This document shows positions 24,762 to 33,550 of a stretch of 64,000 bases of DNA, one piece after another. The stretch's first letter is position 1. Every line of letters begins with the position of its first letter. Both the position numbers and the translations under genes were made by a program. The stretch is from positions 45,121 through 109,120 of the forward strand of contig NZ_BBZJ01000032.1 in NCBI RefSeq assembly GCF_001417775.1. The letters are read 5' to 3'. Below the pieces are notes generated by a model. It saw nothing but the letters and a program-made list of their open reading frames with translations. It did not search any database and was not told where the DNA came from. The stretch is from Streptomyces sp. TP-A0356 (GTDB lineage: Bacteria > Actinomycetota > Actinomycetes > Streptomycetales > Streptomycetaceae).

Positions 24762-26093
24762 ATGAGTGTCTTGAAGAGTGCCACGGAGCCCCCAGCGACC
24801 GCATCCGCGCCCTTTTCGTCGCCACTGATGAAGAAGGTCCGCAGGAGACATCGGTTGCTTCTCCTCGCCGTCGGCTGGCTCGCCAGCCGCGCCCTGATGC
24901 TGTGGCTGCTCGCCCACGACCAGCCCACGCTGCTGGGCAGCGGAGGGGTCGCGCGCGAGGTGTGGAAGCTGTACTTCCAGTGGTACGGCGGCCTCACCCA
25001 CGGCGCGTTCCCCTCGGGCGACCACCTGTGGCAGTACCCGCCCGGTGCCGGCCTGGTGCTGCTCTCCCCCGCGCTGCTGCCGAACCTGACCTACTTCCAG
25101 GCGTTCGTGGTCCTCACCGTGCTCACGGACGCCGTCATCGCGCTCGTGCTGGTGCGCGCGGGCATCCGCCCCGGCCGCTCGCTGCGCGGCGCGGGACTGT
25201 GGATCGCGGGCCTGCCGCTGCTGCTGCACATCCCGCTCGCCCGGTACGACGTACAGGTCACCGCCTTCGCGGTCATCTCCCTGTTGGCGTTGTCACGCTC
25301 CAAACGCGCATGCGGAGCGTTCGCGGCGCTGGGCGCCCTGGTGAAGGTATGGCCGGCACTGGCGCTCATCGGCACACCGCGCGGCCGCACCACCCGCGAG
25401 GCGTGGACGGCGGCCGCTGTGACGGCGATCACCCTGCTGGCCTTGCTGGCGGCCCTGTTCCGCAACCCGTTCGACTTCCTGCGCCAGCAGGGCGGCCGGG
25501 GCGTGCAGATCGAGTCGCTGGGCGGCACGGTGCTCATGTTCGCGCGCCAGGCGGGCTGGCCGGGGCGCACGCACTACCAGTACGGGGCCGTGGAGTTCGT
25601 CGGCCCGCATGTGCACGACGTCGCCGTGGGTTCGCTCGCATTGACCGTGGTCGCCTTCGCCCTGCTGCTGCTGTGGCGGCTTCGGGCCCGCCGCTGGACG
25701 GCTGCGACCCCGTACGACGCGGCGCTCGCGGCCGTCCTGCTGTTCACGGTCACGAGCCGGGTGATCAGCCCCCAGTACATGGTGTGGCTGATCGGCCTGG
25801 CCGCCGTGTGTCTGACGTCACGGCACACCACGCAGCGCCCGGTGGCCCTGCTCATCCTGGCGGCGACCGCGGTCAGCACGATGGAGTACCCCACCCTCTA
25901 CGGGCAAGTGATCAACACCACGTGGGTGGGTTGCGTGTTGATGCTCGTACGCAACGGACTGCTGGCTGCCGCGGCCGTCGCATCCTTCGTGCGCCTGTGG
26001 CGCTCGGGACGTCCCCTCCCGGACCACCCGGAACCGGACGGTCCGACGCGGAACCCCGCTAGGATTCCTGTCCTCTCCCCCACAGGAGGTTAA
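24762..26093 (+). CDS. GT87/DUF2029-like polytopic membrane glycosyltransferase
   Basis: 443 residues from the ATG at 24762 (MSVLKSATEPPA); an earlier in-frame start is possible and no strong RBS decides. About ten membrane segments start at residue 34 (LLLLAVGWLASRALMLWLL). The loop after the first helix (WYGGLTHGAFPSGDHLWQYPPGAG) has the YPPG-type motif of GT-C mannosyltransferases, which use polyprenyl-phosphate sugars outside the membrane. Genes on both sides encode wall-polymer glycosyltransferases. Donor and acceptor are unknown. Confidence 0.78.
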   Translation: MSVLKSATEPPATASAPFSSPLMKKVRRRHRLLLLAVGWLASRALMLWLLAHDQPTLLGSGGVAREVWKLYFQWYGGLTHGAFPSGDHLWQYPPGAGLVLLSPALLPNLTYFQAFVVLTVLTDAVIALVLVRAGIRPGRSLRGAGLWIAGLPLLLHIPLARYDVQVTAFAVISLLALSRSKRACGAFAALGALVKVWPALALIGTPRGRTTREAWTAAAVTAITLLALLAALFRNPFDFLRQQGGRGVQIESLGGTVLMFARQAGWPGRTHYQYGAVEFVGPHVHDVAVGSLALTVVAFALLLLWRLRARRWTAATPYDAALAAVLLFTVTSRVISPQYMVWLIGLAAVCLTSRHTTQRPVALLILAATAVSTMEYPTLYGQVINTTWVGCVLMLVRNGLLAAAAVASFVRLWRSGRPLPDHPEPDGPTRNPARIPVLSPTGG

Positions 26094-26105
26094 GGTCCTC
26101 TTAAC
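26089..26105. promoter_or_regulatory. Inverted repeat between GT87-like and GT2 genes
   Basis: GTTAAG-n5-CTTAAC straddles the stop codon of the upstream gene, 35 bases before the next gene. It is AT-rich and too short to be a convincing terminator; an operator is possible. Confidence 0.35.
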
Positions 26106-26139
26106 GGATCATTGCCAGCTGTCCCTACGCTCCTAGCCC

Positions 26140-27750
26140 GTGGATTCGATGCACCCTCACGATGCACAGGTCAGCGTCGTCGTCATTGGTTACGACGACG
26201 CTCCTCATGTGACGCACGCGGTGCGTTCGGCTCTCGCACAGGGCGGTGTCGTCCGTGAGGTGATCGCGGTCGACGACTGCTCGACGGACGGCAGCCCCGA
26301 GCTGCTGGACGCCCTCGCCGCCGAGGACCCGCGTGTGAGGGTGGTGCGCAGAACCGACAACAGCGGCGGCTGCGGCACCCCGCGCAACGACGGGATCGAC
26401 GCGGCGACCGCCCCGTATCTGATGTTCCTGGACAGCGACGACGTACTGCCGCCCGGCGCGGTGGACGCGCTGCTCATGGCCGCCGTCGCCCATGGGACCC
26501 CGCTCGCCGCGGGCCTGTGCGTGCGCCGCGAGCTGCCGTCGGGCCGCGAGGTCCCCTGGCAGCCGGAGCTGTACGAGCGGTCCGCGGTGGTCTCCCACCC
26601 CTCCCGGCGCCCCCGCCTGGCCTACGACACCCTGTGCGTCAACAAGCTGTACCGCACCGACTTCCTGCGCGAGCACGGCATACGCTTCCCCGAGGGTCGC
26701 TTCCGCTACGAGGACTTCGTGTTCAGCGCGCGGGTGCTGGCCGCCGGACCGAGCATCGCCCTGGTCCCCGACACGGTGTACGTCTGGCACGTCCGCCGCG
26801 CGGCCGAGCGCCTGTCCATCTCCCTCGACCGCGCCGGCATCGACAACTGGAAGGCGCGGATGGAGGCGACCCGGCAGGCGTACGAGATCCTGCTGGGCGC
26901 CGGCGAGAAGCGGCTCGCGCGGGCGGCGCGCACCACCTTCCTGGACCGTGGGCTGCGCATGTACGCGCGGGAGCTGCCCCTTCGCGACGCCGGGTACCGC
27001 ACCGAGTGGTGGAAGCTCACGCGGGCGTACCTGTCGGACTTCGACGCGGCCGACTTCGCCCAGGCGTCCGTGCCGGGCCGGTTGATCGCGCAGGTGCTGC
27101 TCGCCTCCGAGCAGCCGCGCGACCTGCACCGGCTCAAGGAGCTGGCGGCCCGCCCGGCGCGGCTGACCCCGCCCTACGCGAGCACCGCGGACGGCACCCC
27201 CGTCTGGTCGCAGGACCTGCCGCAGGTCCAGCTGGAGCACCTGCTGCACCGCCCGATGCAGCACCTGCCGGTCGCCGTCGACGCCGAACTGCGCCCACGC
27301 GCGCGTGCGACCCGGCTGCGGCTGCGCCTGCACGAGCTGTACGGGCGGGTGGAGAACGCGCGTCCGGCCGGGGTGGACATCGAATTCGTGCTCCGGGAGG
27401 ACAGCACGCGGGTGGGCCTGGCGCGCACGGCCGCGCTCGAGCCGGACGCGGATGCGGGCGGCTGGACGGCCGAACTGCCCGTGGACCTCGCGGCGCTCGG
27501 CTCCGGCACCTGGGACCTGCGGCTGACGCTCCGCTTCGACGACGGCACGAGCCGCGACACGACGCCCCACGCCGTGACGGGCCCCGGTCTGCTGGGCCGC
27601 CACGTGGTGCCGAGCGTGAGGCACGGGGTGCTGCTGGTGCAGCCGTACGCGACGCACTCCGGGGCGCTGGCCCTGCGGGTGGCACCGGGACCGCGCGGAG
27701 TGACGTCCGTCATGGGTCGCAGGTTCCGGCGCCTGATTCACTGGAAGTAA
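26140..27750 (+). CDS. GT2-family glycosyltransferase
   Basis: 536 residues from a GTG at 26140; an ATG at 26149 is an alternative. The N-terminal GT-A domain (about 10-240) has VVVIGYDDAPHV, AVDDCSTDGS and an intact acid motif LFLDSDD-type (LMFLDSDDVLPPG). The C-terminal 200 residues are a beta-rich region of unknown role. Likely extends or decorates a wall glycopolymer. Same strand as the GT87-like gene before it and the epimerase 37 bases after it. Confidence 0.88.
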   Translation: MDSMHPHDAQVSVVVIGYDDAPHVTHAVRSALAQGGVVREVIAVDDCSTDGSPELLDALAAEDPRVRVVRRTDNSGGCGTPRNDGIDAATAPYLMFLDSDDVLPPGAVDALLMAAVAHGTPLAAGLCVRRELPSGREVPWQPELYERSAVVSHPSRRPRLAYDTLCVNKLYRTDFLREHGIRFPEGRFRYEDFVFSARVLAAGPSIALVPDTVYVWHVRRAAERLSISLDRAGIDNWKARMEATRQAYEILLGAGEKRLARAARTTFLDRGLRMYARELPLRDAGYRTEWWKLTRAYLSDFDAADFAQASVPGRLIAQVLLASEQPRDLHRLKELAARPARLTPPYASTADGTPVWSQDLPQVQLEHLLHRPMQHLPVAVDAELRPRARATRLRLRLHELYGRVENARPAGVDIEFVLREDSTRVGLARTAALEPDADAGGWTAELPVDLAALGSGTWDLRLTLRFDDGTSRDTTPHAVTGPGLLGRHVVPSVRHGVLLVQPYATHSGALALRVAPGPRGVTSVMGRRFRRLIHWK

Positions 27751-27787
27751 CTGCAAGAAGACGATGGGTACGAGGAGACGGCGGCAC

Positions 27788-28768
27788 ATGACCTGGCTGA
27801 TCACCGGCGGCGCCGGATACATCGGGGCGCACGTCGTCCGCGCGATGACCGAGGCGGGCGAACGGGCCGTGGTGTACGACGACCTGTCCACGGGCATCGC
27901 CGAGCGCCTGCCCTCGGACGTGCCGCTGGTGGAGGGTTCCACGCTGGACGGCGAGTTGCTGCGCCGCACTCTGACGGAGCACGCGGTGACGGGGGTCGTG
28001 CACCTGGCGGCGAAGAAGCAGGTCGGCGAGTCGGTCGAGCTCCCGCTGCACTACTACCGAGAGAACGTGGAGGGGCTGCGCGTCCTGCTGGAGGCGGTGA
28101 CGGACGCGGGGGTCTCCTCCTTCGTGTTCTCCTCGTCCGCCGCGGTGTACGGCATGCCGGACGTGGACCTGGTGACGGAGGAGACGCCGTGCGTGCCGAT
28201 GTCGCCGTACGGCGAGACGAAGCTCGTCGGCGAGTGGCTGGTGCGGGCGACGGCCCGGGCCACGGGCCTGTCCACGGCGTCCCTGCGCTACTTCAACGTG
28301 GCGGGCGCGGCGGCGCCGGAGCTGGCCGACGTCGGTGTCTTCAACCTGATCCCCATGGTCTTCGAGAAGCTGACGGAGAACGCGCCCCCGCGCATCTTCG
28401 GCGACGACTACGCCACGCCGGACGGCACCTGCGTGCGCGACTACATCCACGTGGTCGACCTGGCGGAGGCCCACGTGGCCGCGGCCCGCGCGCTGCAGGC
28501 CACTCCCGGCACGGACCTGACCCTCAACATCGGCCGGGGGGAAGGCGTGTCGGTCCGCGAGATGATCGACCGCATCAACGCGATCACGGGCTACGACACC
28601 CCGGCGACGGTCACCCCCCGCCGCGCCGGCGACCCGGCCCGCGTCGTCGCGTCGGCCGACCGCATCGCCAAGGAACTGGGCTGGACCGCGAAGCACGACG
28701 TGGAGGACATGATCACGTCGGCGTGGGAGGGCTGGGTACGCCTCCACCCGGAGGCGGCGCGCGGCTGA
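27788..28768 (+). CDS. galE: UDP-glucose 4-epimerase-like NAD-dependent epimerase
   Basis: 326 residues from the ATG at 27788 (MTWLITGGAGYIG). The extended SDR fold is shown by GGAGYIGAH (NAD binding), the catalytic Ser/Tyr/Lys set (FSSSAAVYG and YGETK) and the GalE signature RYFNVAGA. It would interconvert UDP-glucose and UDP-galactose to supply the neighbouring transferases. S. coelicolor has two galE genes; this position fits the one outside the gal operon. Confidence 0.9.
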   Translation: MTWLITGGAGYIGAHVVRAMTEAGERAVVYDDLSTGIAERLPSDVPLVEGSTLDGELLRRTLTEHAVTGVVHLAAKKQVGESVELPLHYYRENVEGLRVLLEAVTDAGVSSFVFSSSAAVYGMPDVDLVTEETPCVPMSPYGETKLVGEWLVRATARATGLSTASLRYFNVAGAAAPELADVGVFNLIPMVFEKLTENAPPRIFGDDYATPDGTCVRDYIHVVDLAEAHVAAARALQATPGTDLTLNIGRGEGVSVREMIDRINAITGYDTPATVTPRRAGDPARVVASADRIAKELGWTAKHDVEDMITSAWEGWVRLHPEAARG

Positions 28769-28829
28769 ACACCAGGGGCGGCCGCCCGCGTCCGGAGCCG
28801 TGATCGGCGAACGGCGTGGGCGGCGGCCC

Positions 28830-29762
28830 TCAGGCCCCTGTCGTCCTGATCAGGTCCGCGAGTTGCGGGAACGTGACGCCGGTCAGTTCCTCGGAGACCG
28901 TCCACAGGCGGCGGGCCGACTCGGGGTCGCTGGCCGCGCGGGAGCGGCCGACCAGCGCCGGGGCACCACGCATCTCGCCGAGACCGTCGGGCCCCACATA
29001 GCTCGCGCCGGGCAGGTCCTGGACCGCGGCGTACAGGGTCGGCAGCGCACCCGCCCGGTCGTCCTGCGCCAGGACGCGGTTGCCGACCCGCATCGCGACC
29101 CGGCGCACGACGCTGGCGTCGTGGCCCTGGAGGTTGGTCGCGGCCCAGCCCGGGTGCGCGGCAAGGGCCCGCACCCGTGAACCCGCCTCGGTCAGGCGGC
29201 GCTGGAGCTCCAGCGTGAACAGCAGATTGGCGAGCTTGGACTGGCTGTACGCCGCCATCGGCGCGTACTCGCCGGACAGGTTCAAGTTGTCGAAGTGGAT
29301 CCGCGCGCCCGGGAAGCGGTGCGCGCCCGAGGCGACGGTGACCACCCGGTCCCTGACGTGCGGCAACAGCAGGTTCGTCAGGGCGAAGTGCCCCAGATGG
29401 TTCGTACCGAGCTGCATCTCGAAGCCGTCCTTGGTGGTGGCCTCGGGGACGTTCATGACACCGGCGTTGTTGATCAGGACGTCCAGATCGCCCCGCCAGC
29501 CGGTGGCGAACTCCCGTATGGAGGCGAGGTCGGCCAGATCGAGGCGGCGCACCTCCACGCTTCCCTTCGCACCGCGCACGCTCGCGGCGGCCGCCTCGCC
29601 GCGCCGCAGGTCCCGTACGGCGAGCACCACATGGGCGCCCGCCCGGGCCAGTGCGTCCACGGTGGCGAGTCCGATCCCGCTGTTGGCGCCGGTGACGACG
29701 GCGGTGCGGCCGGTCTGGTCGGTGATGTCGGTGGCGTTCCACTTGCGTTCAGTCTTGGGCAT
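28830..29762 (-). CDS. Short-chain dehydrogenase/reductase
   Basis: 310 residues from the ATG at 29762 (MPKTERKWNATDI). Classical SDR motifs: TGANSGIG cofactor site, NNAGVM, and the catalytic YSQSK. It resembles the retinol-dehydrogenase/WW-domain-oxidoreductase-like group. Substrate unknown. It diverges from a TetR gene, with spaced direct repeats between them, and is probably its target. Confidence 0.9.
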   Translation of the reverse strand: MPKTERKWNATDITDQTGRTAVVTGANSGIGLATVDALARAGAHVVLAVRDLRRGEAAAASVRGAKGSVEVRRLDLADLASIREFATGWRGDLDVLINNAGVMNVPEATTKDGFEMQLGTNHLGHFALTNLLLPHVRDRVVTVASGAHRFPGARIHFDNLNLSGEYAPMAAYSQSKLANLLFTLELQRRLTEAGSRVRALAAHPGWAATNLQGHDASVVRRVAMRVGNRVLAQDDRAGALPTLYAAVQDLPGASYVGPDGLGEMRGAPALVGRSRAASDPESARRLWTVSEELTGVTFPQLADLIRTTGA

Positions 29763-29782
29763 GCCTTCAAAGTAGGCGGCGT

Positions 29783-29826
29783 CAACAATGCTGTCAATGC
29801 CAACAATGATGCTGTCGCCAACAATG
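29783..29826. promoter_or_regulatory. Triple direct repeat in the SDR/TetR divergent promoter
   Basis: Three copies of CAACAATG at 29783, 29801 and 29819, exactly 18 bp apart, with further shared bases around them. It lies in the 99-base gap between divergent genes. Likely an operator for the TetR-family protein, though such proteins usually bind inverted rather than direct repeats. Confidence 0.5.
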
Positions 29827-29861
29827 TAGGCGGCGGTCACATCCTGGATACACTGACCTCT

Positions 29862-30467
29862 ATGCAGACTCGTCGTCGTTACCACCACGGAGATCTCCGC
29901 GCCTCGCTCCTCGCCCGTGCGGAGGAGACGCTCCGGGAGAAGGGACCGGCCGCACTGTCCCTCCGGGAACTCGCACGCGACCTGGGCGTCAGCCACGCCG
30001 CGCCGAGCCGGCACTTCAAGGACAAGCAGGCGCTGCTCGACGCCCTGGCGCTGACCGGCTTCGACCGCCTCGCCGAAACCATCGCGGCGTCCCAGGAGGG
30101 GGCGGGCGAGACGTTCGCCGAGCGGCTGGCCGCGGTGGCACGCGCCTACGTGGGGTTCGCCACCGCCAACCCCGAGCTGCTCGACCTCATGTACGCGATC
30201 AAGCACAACCCCGAGGCGTCCGAGGACCTGGTCGCCGCGTCCCAGCGGTGGACGAACCAGACGGTGGGACTCATCTCGGAGGGCCAGCGGCGCGGCGAGG
30301 TCCGCGAGGGCCCGGTCGAGAGGGTGGGCGTCCCGGCCTTCGCCACCCTGCACGGCTACGCGGACCTGATGGCGAGCGGCTCCCTGCCGCCGGAGGTGAC
30401 CGACCAGGGCCTGGACGAACTGGTGGCCTACATCCTGCGAGGATGCGCCCCGGAGAAGTCGGACTGA
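29862..30467 (+). CDS. TetR-family transcriptional regulator
   Basis: 201 residues. The N-terminal HTH (about 8-55) reads YHHGDLRASLLARAEETLRE split over helix 1, then LSLRELARDLGVSHAAPSRHFKDKQALLDAL. The C-terminal ligand domain fits the WHG type (YVGFATANPELLDLMY). Probably represses the divergent SDR gene. Ligand unknown. Confidence 0.92.
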   Translation: MQTRRRYHHGDLRASLLARAEETLREKGPAALSLRELARDLGVSHAAPSRHFKDKQALLDALALTGFDRLAETIAASQEGAGETFAERLAAVARAYVGFATANPELLDLMYAIKHNPEASEDLVAASQRWTNQTVGLISEGQRRGEVREGPVERVGVPAFATLHGYADLMASGSLPPEVTDQGLDELVAYILRGCAPEKSD

Positions 30468-30715
30468 CGCCTCCGCACCCTGCCCGGAGGACCGACTCCC
30501 CCATGCGCCGGGCCAACGCCACCGTCCTCGGCTCCGCCATCGGGCGACGCGCGGGCGCACCCTACGAGGCCGTCCTCACCGGCGGTGACCCCTGGCACGT
30601 GGCCGCGGCCCTGCACTTCCAGGCGAAACTTCGGGCGAAGCTTCCGGGCGAACGGACGGGCCGCGGTCAACGGCACGTCGACGCGCGCCGCGAGCTCCGC
30701 GTCCGGGCATCGCCC

Positions 30716-31342
30716 TCACAACGCCTTGAGCGCCCCCGCAGTGGCCCGGGCCAGCCCCGCCAGGTAGCCCGTCGGCAGCTTCGGGCCCCGTACCACCACC
30801 GCGCGCCAGTACAGCGGGCCGGAGATCAGGTCCAGGGCCAGGTCCATGTCGATGGACTCACCGATCTCGCCCCGGGCCACCGCCGCGGCGACCACGCCGC
30901 TCGCCACGCTCTGCTGGCCCTCGCGCAGCGCCTTCTGCATGGCCTCCGCGATCTCCGGGTTGCGGGCCGCCTCCGCCTGGAGGTCCGGGATGATCTGGCC
31001 CGCCACCGGGTGGCGCAGGGCACGGGACGTGACCTCGTACAGCAGGCGCAGGTCACCCTCCAGCGAGCCCGTGTCGGGAGCCGGCAGACCCTGCACGGCG
31101 ACCGCCGAGACCAGGTCCAGAACCAGGTGCAGCTTGGAGCGCCACCGGCGGTACACCGCCGTCTTGCCGACCCCCGCCCGCCGCGCGATCCCCTCGATGG
31201 ACATCCGTGCGTAACCGACGGCCGCCAGTTCCTCGAAGACGGCGGCGCGAATGGCCTCCGTCACATCCTCACGGAGCACGGCCGCACCCGCGGGCGCCCT
31301 GCGGCGCCGTTTCACCTGGGGAGGGTCGGCGTTCGTCGTCAT
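30716..31342 (-). CDS. TetR-family transcriptional regulator
   Basis: 208 residues from the ATG at 31342 (MTTNADPPQVKRRRR). The TetR HTH covers about 25-70 (MSIEGIARRAGVGKTAVYRRW). The C-terminal part resembles the TetR_C_16/AcrR-like dimer domain (PDLQAEAARNPEIAEAMQ). It diverges from the TagGH exporter with a 261-base gap, so control of teichoic acid export is possible but unproven. Confidence 0.9.
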   Translation of the reverse strand: MTTNADPPQVKRRRRAPAGAAVLREDVTEAIRAAVFEELAAVGYARMSIEGIARRAGVGKTAVYRRWRSKLHLVLDLVSAVAVQGLPAPDTGSLEGDLRLLYEVTSRALRHPVAGQIIPDLQAEAARNPEIAEAMQKALREGQQSVASGVVAAAVARGEIGESIDMDLALDLISGPLYWRAVVVRGPKLPTGYLAGLARATAGALKAL

Positions 31343-31603
31343 ACGGACCAGCATAGGGCGTGACGACGAGACGGTTGCGTTCCGACGTCAGATCGGCTTA
31401 CGCTCGCGTTGCGACGATACGGTCCCGTCCCGACGCCAAGAAACAACGGTACAAATCCCCAAGAGAAGTACAGGACGCCAAGAACAGAGCAAGACCCTGG
31501 CAAGAATCATGAGAAATGCCAGGAGGCGGTACCAAAGGGGTCATTACGACGGAAGACTGCGGACCGGTTCGCGCAACCGACCCCCCGAGCGAAAGCAGCG
31601 GAT

Positions 31604-32518
31604 GTGAGCCAGGTTCTCCACACACCGCCCCCCGCGGCCACCGACCAGGCCGAGACCCCGGCGCAGCTCGCCGCCCGATACGGCCTCTCGGTCAGCGGCG
31701 CCCGCCCCTCCCTGGCGGAGTACGTGCGCCAGCTGTGGGCACGGCGTCACTTCATCACGGCCTTCGCCACCGCCAAGCTCACCGCCCAGTACAGCCAGGC
31801 GAAGCTCGGCCAGATCTGGCAGGTCATGACGCCGCTGCTGAACGCCGCGGTCTACTACTTCATCTTCGGTGTGCTGCTGGGCACCAAGCACGGCGTCCCG
31901 GACTACATCCCGTTCCTGGTGACGGGCGTGTTCGTCTGGACGTTCACGCAGAGCTCGATCATGGCGGGCACCCGGGCCATCTCCGGCAACCTCGGCCTCG
32001 TGCGGGCCCTGCACTTCCCGCGGGCCGCCCTGCCCATCTCCTTCGCGCTGCAGCAGCTCCAGCAGCTGCTCTTCTCCATGGCCGCTCTCGTGGTGATCCT
32101 GTTCTGCTTCGGCATCCCGCTCGGCTTCTCCTGGCTGCTGACGGTCCCGGTGCTGGTCCTGCAGTTCGTGTTCAACGCCGGCATGTCGATGATCCTGGCC
32201 CGGATGGGCGCCAAGACGCCCGACATCGCGCAGCTGATGCCGTTCGTCCTGCGCACCTGGATGTACGTCTCGGGCGTGATGTTCAGCATCGACAAGACGC
32301 TCAAGAACACCCACCTGCCGTACATCGTGAAGCGGCTGCTGGAGGCCAACCCCGCCGCCGTCTACATCGACCTGATGCGCTTCTCGCTGATCGACAGCTT
32401 CCACGCCAAGCAGCTTCCGCACCACGTGTGGGCGTACGCGGTCGGCTGGGCTCTGGTCGCCGGCGTCGGCGGCTTCATCTACTTCTGGAAGGCTGAGGAG
32501 AAGTACGGCCGTGGCTGA
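31604..32518 (+). CDS. Wall-polymer ABC exporter permease (TagG/Wzm type)
   Basis: 304 residues from the GTG at 31604 (VSQVLHTPPPAA); the upstream in-frame stretch is not protein-like. It is an ABC-2 permease with six membrane segments: an amphipathic N-terminal helix (WARRHFITAFATAKLTAQYSQ), then LNAAVYYFIFGVLLG and later helices. Residues YSQAKLGQIWQVMTPLL match the family signature. With the overlapping TagH-like ATPase it would flip a lipid-linked glycopolymer to the outer face. Confidence 0.9.
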   Translation: MSQVLHTPPPAATDQAETPAQLAARYGLSVSGARPSLAEYVRQLWARRHFITAFATAKLTAQYSQAKLGQIWQVMTPLLNAAVYYFIFGVLLGTKHGVPDYIPFLVTGVFVWTFTQSSIMAGTRAISGNLGLVRALHFPRAALPISFALQQLQQLLFSMAALVVILFCFGIPLGFSWLLTVPVLVLQFVFNAGMSMILARMGAKTPDIAQLMPFVLRTWMYVSGVMFSIDKTLKNTHLPYIVKRLLEANPAAVYIDLMRFSLIDSFHAKQLPHHVWAYAVGWALVAGVGGFIYFWKAEEKYGRG

Positions 32519-33338
32519 GCTCATGAAGGACGAACCCATCCCCACGATCATCTGCGACGGCGTCGACATCGTCTATCGCGTCAACGGCACCGGCTCCGGC
32601 CGTGGCTCGGCCACCGCCGCACTCAACCGCATCCTGCGCCGCGAGCAGGCGGAGAAGGCGGCGGGCGTGCGTCGGGTGCATGCCGTCAAGAACGTGTCCT
32701 TCACCGCGTACAAGGGCGAGGCCATCGGCCTGATCGGTACGAACGGGTCCGGCAAGTCGACGCTGCTCAAGGCCGTCGCCGGGCTGCTGCCCGTCGAGAA
32801 CGGCAAGATCTACACCAACGGCCAGCCCTCCCTCCTCGGCGTCAACGCGGCTCTGATGAACGACCTCACGGGCGAGCGCAACGTCTACCTCGGCGGTCTC
32901 GCCATGGGCATGCCCCGCGAACAGATCAAGGAGCGTTACCAGGACATCGTCGACTTCTCGGGCATCAACGAGAAGGGCGACTTCATCACGCTCCCCATGC
33001 GGACCTACTCCTCCGGTATGGGGGCCCGTCTGCGCTTCTCGATCGCCGCTGCCAAGGACCACGACGTCCTGCTGATCGACGAGGCGCTCGCCACGGGAGA
33101 CCGCGCCTTCCAGAAGCGGTCCGAGGAGCGCATCCGCGAACTGCGCGAGCACGCGGGCACGGTCTTCCTCGTCAGCCACAACAACAACTCGATCCGTGAC
33201 ACCTGCGAGCGGGTGCTGTGGCTGGAGCGCGGCGTGCTGCGCATGGACGGTCCGACCGCGGACGTCCTCGCGGAGTACGAGGCGTTCACGGGCGGCGGCG
33301 CCAAGCCCAAGGCCGCGAGCGCGCCCAAGGCGAAGTGA
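32511..33338 (+). CDS. Wall-polymer ABC exporter ATPase (TagH/Wzt type)
   Basis: 275 residues from a GTG at 32511, overlapping the permease stop by eight bases, so co-translated. Walker A GTNGSGKST, signature YSSGMGARLRFS and Walker B LLIDEALATGD, the DEALATGD form being typical of polysaccharide and teichoic acid exporters. It lacks a C-terminal Wzt-like carbohydrate-binding domain, so the exported polymer is probably not chain-cap selected. The C-terminus is a short Lys/Ala-rich tail. Confidence 0.93.
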   Translation: MAELMKDEPIPTIICDGVDIVYRVNGTGSGRGSATAALNRILRREQAEKAAGVRRVHAVKNVSFTAYKGEAIGLIGTNGSGKSTLLKAVAGLLPVENGKIYTNGQPSLLGVNAALMNDLTGERNVYLGGLAMGMPREQIKERYQDIVDFSGINEKGDFITLPMRTYSSGMGARLRFSIAAAKDHDVLLIDEALATGDRAFQKRSEERIRELREHAGTVFLVSHNNNSIRDTCERVLWLERGVLRMDGPTADVLAEYEAFTGGGAKPKAASAPKAK

Positions 33339-33364
33339 TCCGCGGCACTGCGGCGCGCGGAGAG

Positions 33365-33414
33365 CGCCGGACGGGCTGACAGGCTGAACAACCAGTCTGT
33401 CAGCCCGTCCGGCG
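33365..33414 (+). terminator. Terminator of the TagGH operon
   Basis: Perfect 18-bp stem (33365-33382 with 33397-33414) and 14-base loop, 27 bases after the stop. Very stable and possibly bidirectional, since the next gene ends convergently at 33551. Confidence 0.85.
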
Positions 33415-33550
33415 TTCGGCTGCGAGGCCGTTCCGGCCGAAGCGAGGGTCTGGGCGGGCTTGCCCCATTGCGGAAGCCTGGGCCGGCCCGCCGGGTGAAG
33501 CGGCGGAGCCCCTCAGCGGGGCGGAGTGACCCCTCAGCGGGCGGAGCCCC

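Noticed and set aside
29763..29861. A tRNA-like or attachment site next to the SDR gene
   Set aside because: No cloverleaf and no integrase; only short direct repeats.
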